A DNA stretch of 16,510 bases from Oscillospiraceae bacterium (GTDB lineage Bacteria; Bacillota; Clostridia; Oscillospirales; Oscillospiraceae). Of this stretch, positions 14,115 to 16,510 are shown in pieces. The stretch lies in contig JAIEFH010000083.1 in the NCBI GenBank assembly GCA_029067025.1, positions 1 through 16,510 on the forward strand, in the 5' to 3' direction. The notes under the pieces are model-generated. The model was not told where the DNA came from, searched no databases, and worked only from the letters and a program-made list of their open reading frames with translations. The stretch's first letter is position 1. Each line of letters begins with the position of its first letter. The translations under genes and the position numbers were made by a program.

Positions 14115-15761
14115 TTACGAAGCCTTGGCTTCCCTTAAAACCACCACGCTGTAGGAGGGCAGCGTGACCGTCCCCTCCGTCATCGTCACCTCGCCGCCGT
14201 CCACGGAGAGCCAGCCCGCGATCTCCAGCCCGCCGTACTGCCCCATCTCCACCTGCTTCTCGTCCGTCTCAGAGATGTTATAGAGCATATAGATGGTCTG
14301 GCCGTCATAGGTCTTGGAGATGGCGGCGATATCCTGGTCCTCGATCTCCTCCAGCCGGGCCACGGTTCCCCGGGCGATCTCCGGGTTCTGGTTGCGCAGC
14401 AGGATGGTGTCTTTATAGAAGCTGTAGATAGAGTCCGGCTCCTTCATCTGCTCCTCGGCGCACGCAAACTGGTTTTCCTGGGGCTCCATATCCGCCGGAC
14501 CCTTGGTCATGCCCTCCGCGCCGGCGTCGGCGGACCAGAACATGGGCGCGCGCTTGTTCTCGTCCTTGCCGCTGCCGGTCATGCCGATCTCCTCCCCGTA
14601 GTACACGAAGGCGCTGCCGCTCATCAAAACATTCAGCGCCGCGGCGATCTTGACCTTGCGGGCGTCATAGGACATATAGCCCGCCGCCCGCGCCATATCA
14701 TGGTTGACAAAGAAGGGGGCGTCGATGGCAGCCTCCCCGCCATACTCCCGGATCGAATTCTGCACCCGGACCAGGGCCTTTGCATAGGCCTGGGCGCTGT
14801 TGTCCGCACCGCTGTAGTTAATCGTTTTGGTGACGATCCCCGTGGGGCCGGCGAACTCGAAGTCAAAGAAACTGTCCACACCGCTGGCATAATACTGCGA
14901 ATAGGTATACAGCCCCTCCCAGCACTCGCCCACGATATAGGCGTTGGGGGCGACGGACTTTACGTGACTGTTGACCCAGCTCAGCACCTCCACGTTCTCG
15001 CTCACCGAACCGGTGTAGTATTCCCCGGTCGCATCCAGCCGGAAGCCTCCCACACCCTTTTCCAGCCAGAAATCCATAACCTTCTCAAAGTCCTTGCGGA
15101 GCGCCTGGCTGGCAAAATTCACATCCGGCATCCCGCTCCAGAATACGCCTTCATAATAATAGTCGGAGGAACCCACCCGATACCAGGTGCTGGAGCCAGG
15201 ATCGCCCTTTGCAAAGTGAAAATATTCATAGTATGGACATTCCGCGGCAGATGGCTCATCCCCCGCCCCCAGCGACTTCAGATAATCGCAGGCCTCCACG
15301 AACCACGGATGCCCGGAAGACGTATGATTCAGAACCAGGTCGATGATCAGCTTGATCCCCCGCTTGTCGCATTCCGACACCAGCTCGTCAAAATCCTCCA
15401 TGGTGCCATATACCGGGTCGATGGCCATGTAATCCTTCACATCATATTTATGATAAGAGTCAGAGGGCATGATGGGCATCAGCCAGATCCCGTTAAAGCC
15501 CATGTCCGCTATGTAGTCCAGCTTTGAGACGACCCCCTGGAGGTCCCCGATCCCATCACCGTCGCTGTCACAAAAGGAGTACACAAAAATCTCATACCAG
15601 GTACGGTAATTGTCGTCAATCACCGTCACCTCCTTGGCACGCCAGCCCTCCGGCTCATTACCTTTCCCAATCATACCGCACCCATTCAAGGCGCCCGCCA
15701 TAAGCGCAAGGGCCAATATCAGTGCGAAACTTCTCCGAAACTTATTTCCCGATCGCTTCAT
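14115..15761 (-). CDS. GH13 alpha-amylase lipoprotein
   Basis: This 548-residue enzyme should hydrolyse alpha-1,4 links of starch at the outer face of the membrane. The N-terminus (KRSGNKFRR then a hydrophobic stretch) ends in a lipobox L25-N26-G27-C28, so Cys28 would be lipidated. The GH13 regions are visible: DSDGDGIGDLQG (65-76, Ca-binding-like), DLVLNH (141-146), GFRLDATGE with nucleophile Asp243, GECW with acid Glu279, and FVNHDM with His354/Asp355. A beta-sandwich C-domain follows. The layout resembles subfamily GH13_36 (amylase/neopullulanase group), which is a guess without a search. AGGAGG lies 11 bp before the ATG. It is the first gene of a two-gene unit with pulA; no transporter or regulator is in view. 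Confidence 0.95.
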   Translation of the reverse strand: MKRSGNKFRRSFALILALALMAGALNGCGMIGKGNEPEGWRAKEVTVIDDNYRTWYEIFVYSFCDSDGDGIGDLQGVVSKLDYIADMGFNGIWLMPIMPSDSYHKYDVKDYMAIDPVYGTMEDFDELVSECDKRGIKLIIDLVLNHTSSGHPWFVEACDYLKSLGAGDEPSAAECPYYEYFHFAKGDPGSSTWYRVGSSDYYYEGVFWSGMPDVNFASQALRKDFEKVMDFWLEKGVGGFRLDATGEYYTGSVSENVEVLSWVNSHVKSVAPNAYIVGECWEGLYTYSQYYASGVDSFFDFEFAGPTGIVTKTINYSGADNSAQAYAKALVRVQNSIREYGGEAAIDAPFFVNHDMARAAGYMSYDARKVKIAAALNVLMSGSAFVYYGEEIGMTGSGKDENKRAPMFWSADAGAEGMTKGPADMEPQENQFACAEEQMKEPDSIYSFYKDTILLRNQNPEIARGTVARLEEIEDQDIAAISKTYDGQTIYMLYNISETDEKQVEMGQYGGLEIAGWLSVDGGEVTMTEGTVTLPSYSVVVLREAKAS

Positions 15762-15807
15762 TTTCCCAACGACCTCCTGTTAAAATGAATTTTGGTAAAG
15801 TTTCGAT

Positions 15808-15828
15808 ATGCTATATATAGAATAGCAT
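15808..15828. promoter_or_regulatory. Candidate operator overlapping the amylase promoter
   Basis: ATGCTAT (15808-15814) and ATAGCAT (15822-15828) are exact inverse complements 7 bp apart. The repeat covers the -10 box and the expected transcription start, the usual place for a repressor. No cognate regulator is encoded here. Confidence 0.5.
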
Positions 15829-15847
15829 TTCTTTCCGGTTCCGTCAA
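15819..15847 (-). promoter_or_regulatory. Promoter of the amylase-pullulanase operon
   Basis: On the minus strand TTGACG (15842-15847) and TATTCT (15819-15824) are 17 bp apart. The leader to the amylase ATG would be about 50 bases. Confidence 0.72.
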
Positions 15848-15914
15848 GCTATAGCGGCCCTGTCTCCGTACCGAGCGGAATGGCATGGGTGCTGCACATA
15901 AAAACGCAAAATTA

Positions 15915-15954
15915 CCCGCTATGAGGTGCTATTTTTACATCACACTATAACGGG
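15915..15954 (-). terminator. Imperfect hairpin, possible terminator of a transcript from the right
   Basis: CCCGCTAT (15915-15922) pairs with ATAACGGG (15947-15954) with one G-U pair, then an internal loop and a further 3-bp helix. Read on the minus strand TAATTTTGCGTTTTT follows, so it could end a leftward transcript entering through the repeats. Within 15829-16009 I see nothing else of note and no gene. Confidence 0.35.
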
Positions 15955-16009
15955 CGAAAAGTTCATAGTTTAGTTAAAATCATGGAAAAAGTCAGGCAGT
16001 TGCTCTAAA

Positions 16010-16257
16010 AATCGTTGGGAAAAGCAATTTTTCTGATCAGGGCATTTCCGCTTTTTCTTCCGGCCCTCAGGCCGGATGCCCCAACTCCATGGTGATTTCA
16101 TGCAAAATGCTCCAAAATTTTAGTGTTTATGCAAGGTTGAGGATAGTTCAGAGAACAAAAATACGACCCCGCATCTCTTGATGCAAGGTCGTATTTTTCT
16201 ATGTCGGGGGATAAATTAATTTGCCCTATCCAGAAAAAATTGCTTCGCCCCACGACA
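16010..16257 (+). repeat. 248-bp repeat element, complete copy with a decayed left end
   Basis: The left end (about 16010-16043) is a degenerate version of the terminal repeat: TCGTTGGGAAAAGCAATTTT instead of TCGTGGGGCAAAGCAATTTT. The right end (about 16222-16257) is a good inverse complement of it, ending CCCCACGACA. Between them lie a GGGCAT...ATGCCC hairpin with a CCGGCC/GGCCGG top, a conserved core, and a terminator-like hairpin at 16157-16198. Its length equals that of the neighbouring copy. It has no open reading frame of credible coding character. Confidence 0.9.
16157..16198. other. Conserved inner hairpin of the repeat, terminator-like
   Basis: A perfect 12-bp arm pair (16157-16168 and 16187-16198) carries a 2x2 internal loop and a 5-bp top stem (GCATC/GATGC) with a 4-base loop. 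The arm ends in five T on both strands, so it could work as a bidirectional terminator. Confidence 0.75.
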
Positions 16258-16262
16258 ATACG

Positions 16263-16510
16263 TGTCGTGGGGCAAAGCAATTTTTTCTGTAAAGGGCACT
16301 TTCACTTTTTCTACCCTCCTGGCGTCGGGTCTCCCCCACTCCATGGTGATTCCAAACAAAATGCTCCAAATTCTAGCTGTTTTTGCAAGGTTGAGAATAG
16401 TTCGGAGAACAAAAATACGACCCCGCATCTCTGATGCAAGGTCGTATTTTTCTATGTCGGGGGAAAATCAGTTTGCCCTTATCCAGAAAAAATCGCTTTG
16501 CCCCACGACA
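16263..16510 (+). repeat. 248-bp repeat element, complete copy with intact terminal inverted repeats
   Basis: The left terminal repeat (16263-16298) and the inverse complement of the right one (16474-16510) agree in all but a few positions over 36-37 bases. The core is more diverged from the other two copies than they are from each other. It follows the preceding copy in the same orientation after 5 bp (ATACG). The window ends exactly at the outer base of the right terminal repeat, so flanking target duplication cannot be read. Non-coding, with no transposase; MITE-like by form. Confidence 0.9.
16411..16451. other. Inner hairpin of the second complete repeat copy
   Basis: The same 12-bp outer arms (16411-16422 and 16440-16451) and 5-bp GCATC/GATGC top stem as in the neighbouring copy, but with a 3-base loop. 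Arms are fully conserved although flanking core sequence has drifted, which suggests the structure matters. Confidence 0.75.

Noticed and set aside
12461..14167. Long plus-strand open frame (568 codons) antisense to the pullulanase
   Set aside because: Composition is the typical shadow of a GC-rich gene and lacks any motif. The minus-strand gene has all GH13 catalytic regions.
16098..16434. Short open frames within the 248-bp repeats (60-77 codons, both strands)
   Set aside because: They cross the terminal repeats and hairpins, have no ribosome sites, and are not kept open in all copies.
16010..16510. CRISPR-like tandem repeat
   Set aside because: Only two units of 248 bp with a 5-bp gap; there are no short repeats with unique spacers and no cas genes.

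Overview
The window reads as chromosomal DNA from a GC-rich Clostridia member, most likely Oscillospiraceae (a Flavonifractor/Lawsonibacter/Oscillibacter-like gut anaerobe). This is inferred from the Cys-rich clostridial insert in AlaRS, the T-box leader, strong AGGAGG ribosome sites, DUF4250 and CmpB-type genes, and secreted starch-degrading enzymes; species cannot be set from the sequence alone. Almost every gene lies on the minus strand. The exception is the 3' end of a plus-strand gene at the left edge, whose last 44 codons carry a Rieske [2Fe-2S] motif.

Layout from left to right. (1) 1-882: the Rieske-domain gene end and a convergent five-helix membrane protein (CmpB/PF06541 type), separated by a bidirectional terminator. 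(2) 883-6013: a probable operon transcribed leftwards from a consensus promoter near 5936-5963. It starts with a T-box leader (tRNA-sensing riboswitch), followed by an 81-residue unknown protein, alaS, a CbrC-family protein, a DUF4250 protein, a small cupin and a HIT-family nucleotide hydrolase. (3) 6014-10424: a two-helix membrane protein of unknown function, an atypical phosphofructokinase, and polyphosphate kinase 1. (4) 10425-11150: a YgjP/DUF45 zinc metalloprotease whose start codon lies 10 bp from a truncated repeat. (5) 11357-15761: a two-gene starch operon with a lipoprotein GH13 alpha-amylase followed by a membrane-anchored type I pullulanase, driven by a good promoter that has an inverted repeat over its -10 box. 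(6) 15782-16510: non-coding DNA with a hairpin and two tandem 248-bp repeat elements.

The T-box should couple AlaRS output to the charging level of tRNA-Ala, and the downstream small genes would share that control. The amylase (alpha-1,4 cleavage) and pullulanase (alpha-1,6 debranching) would work together on the cell surface.

The least explained parts are the 248-bp elements with 36-37-bp terminal inverted repeats and a conserved terminator-like inner hairpin (two complete copies and one truncated), and the unknown 81-residue gene between the alanyl T-box and alaS. No CRISPR array, tRNA, rRNA, transposase or phage gene was seen.
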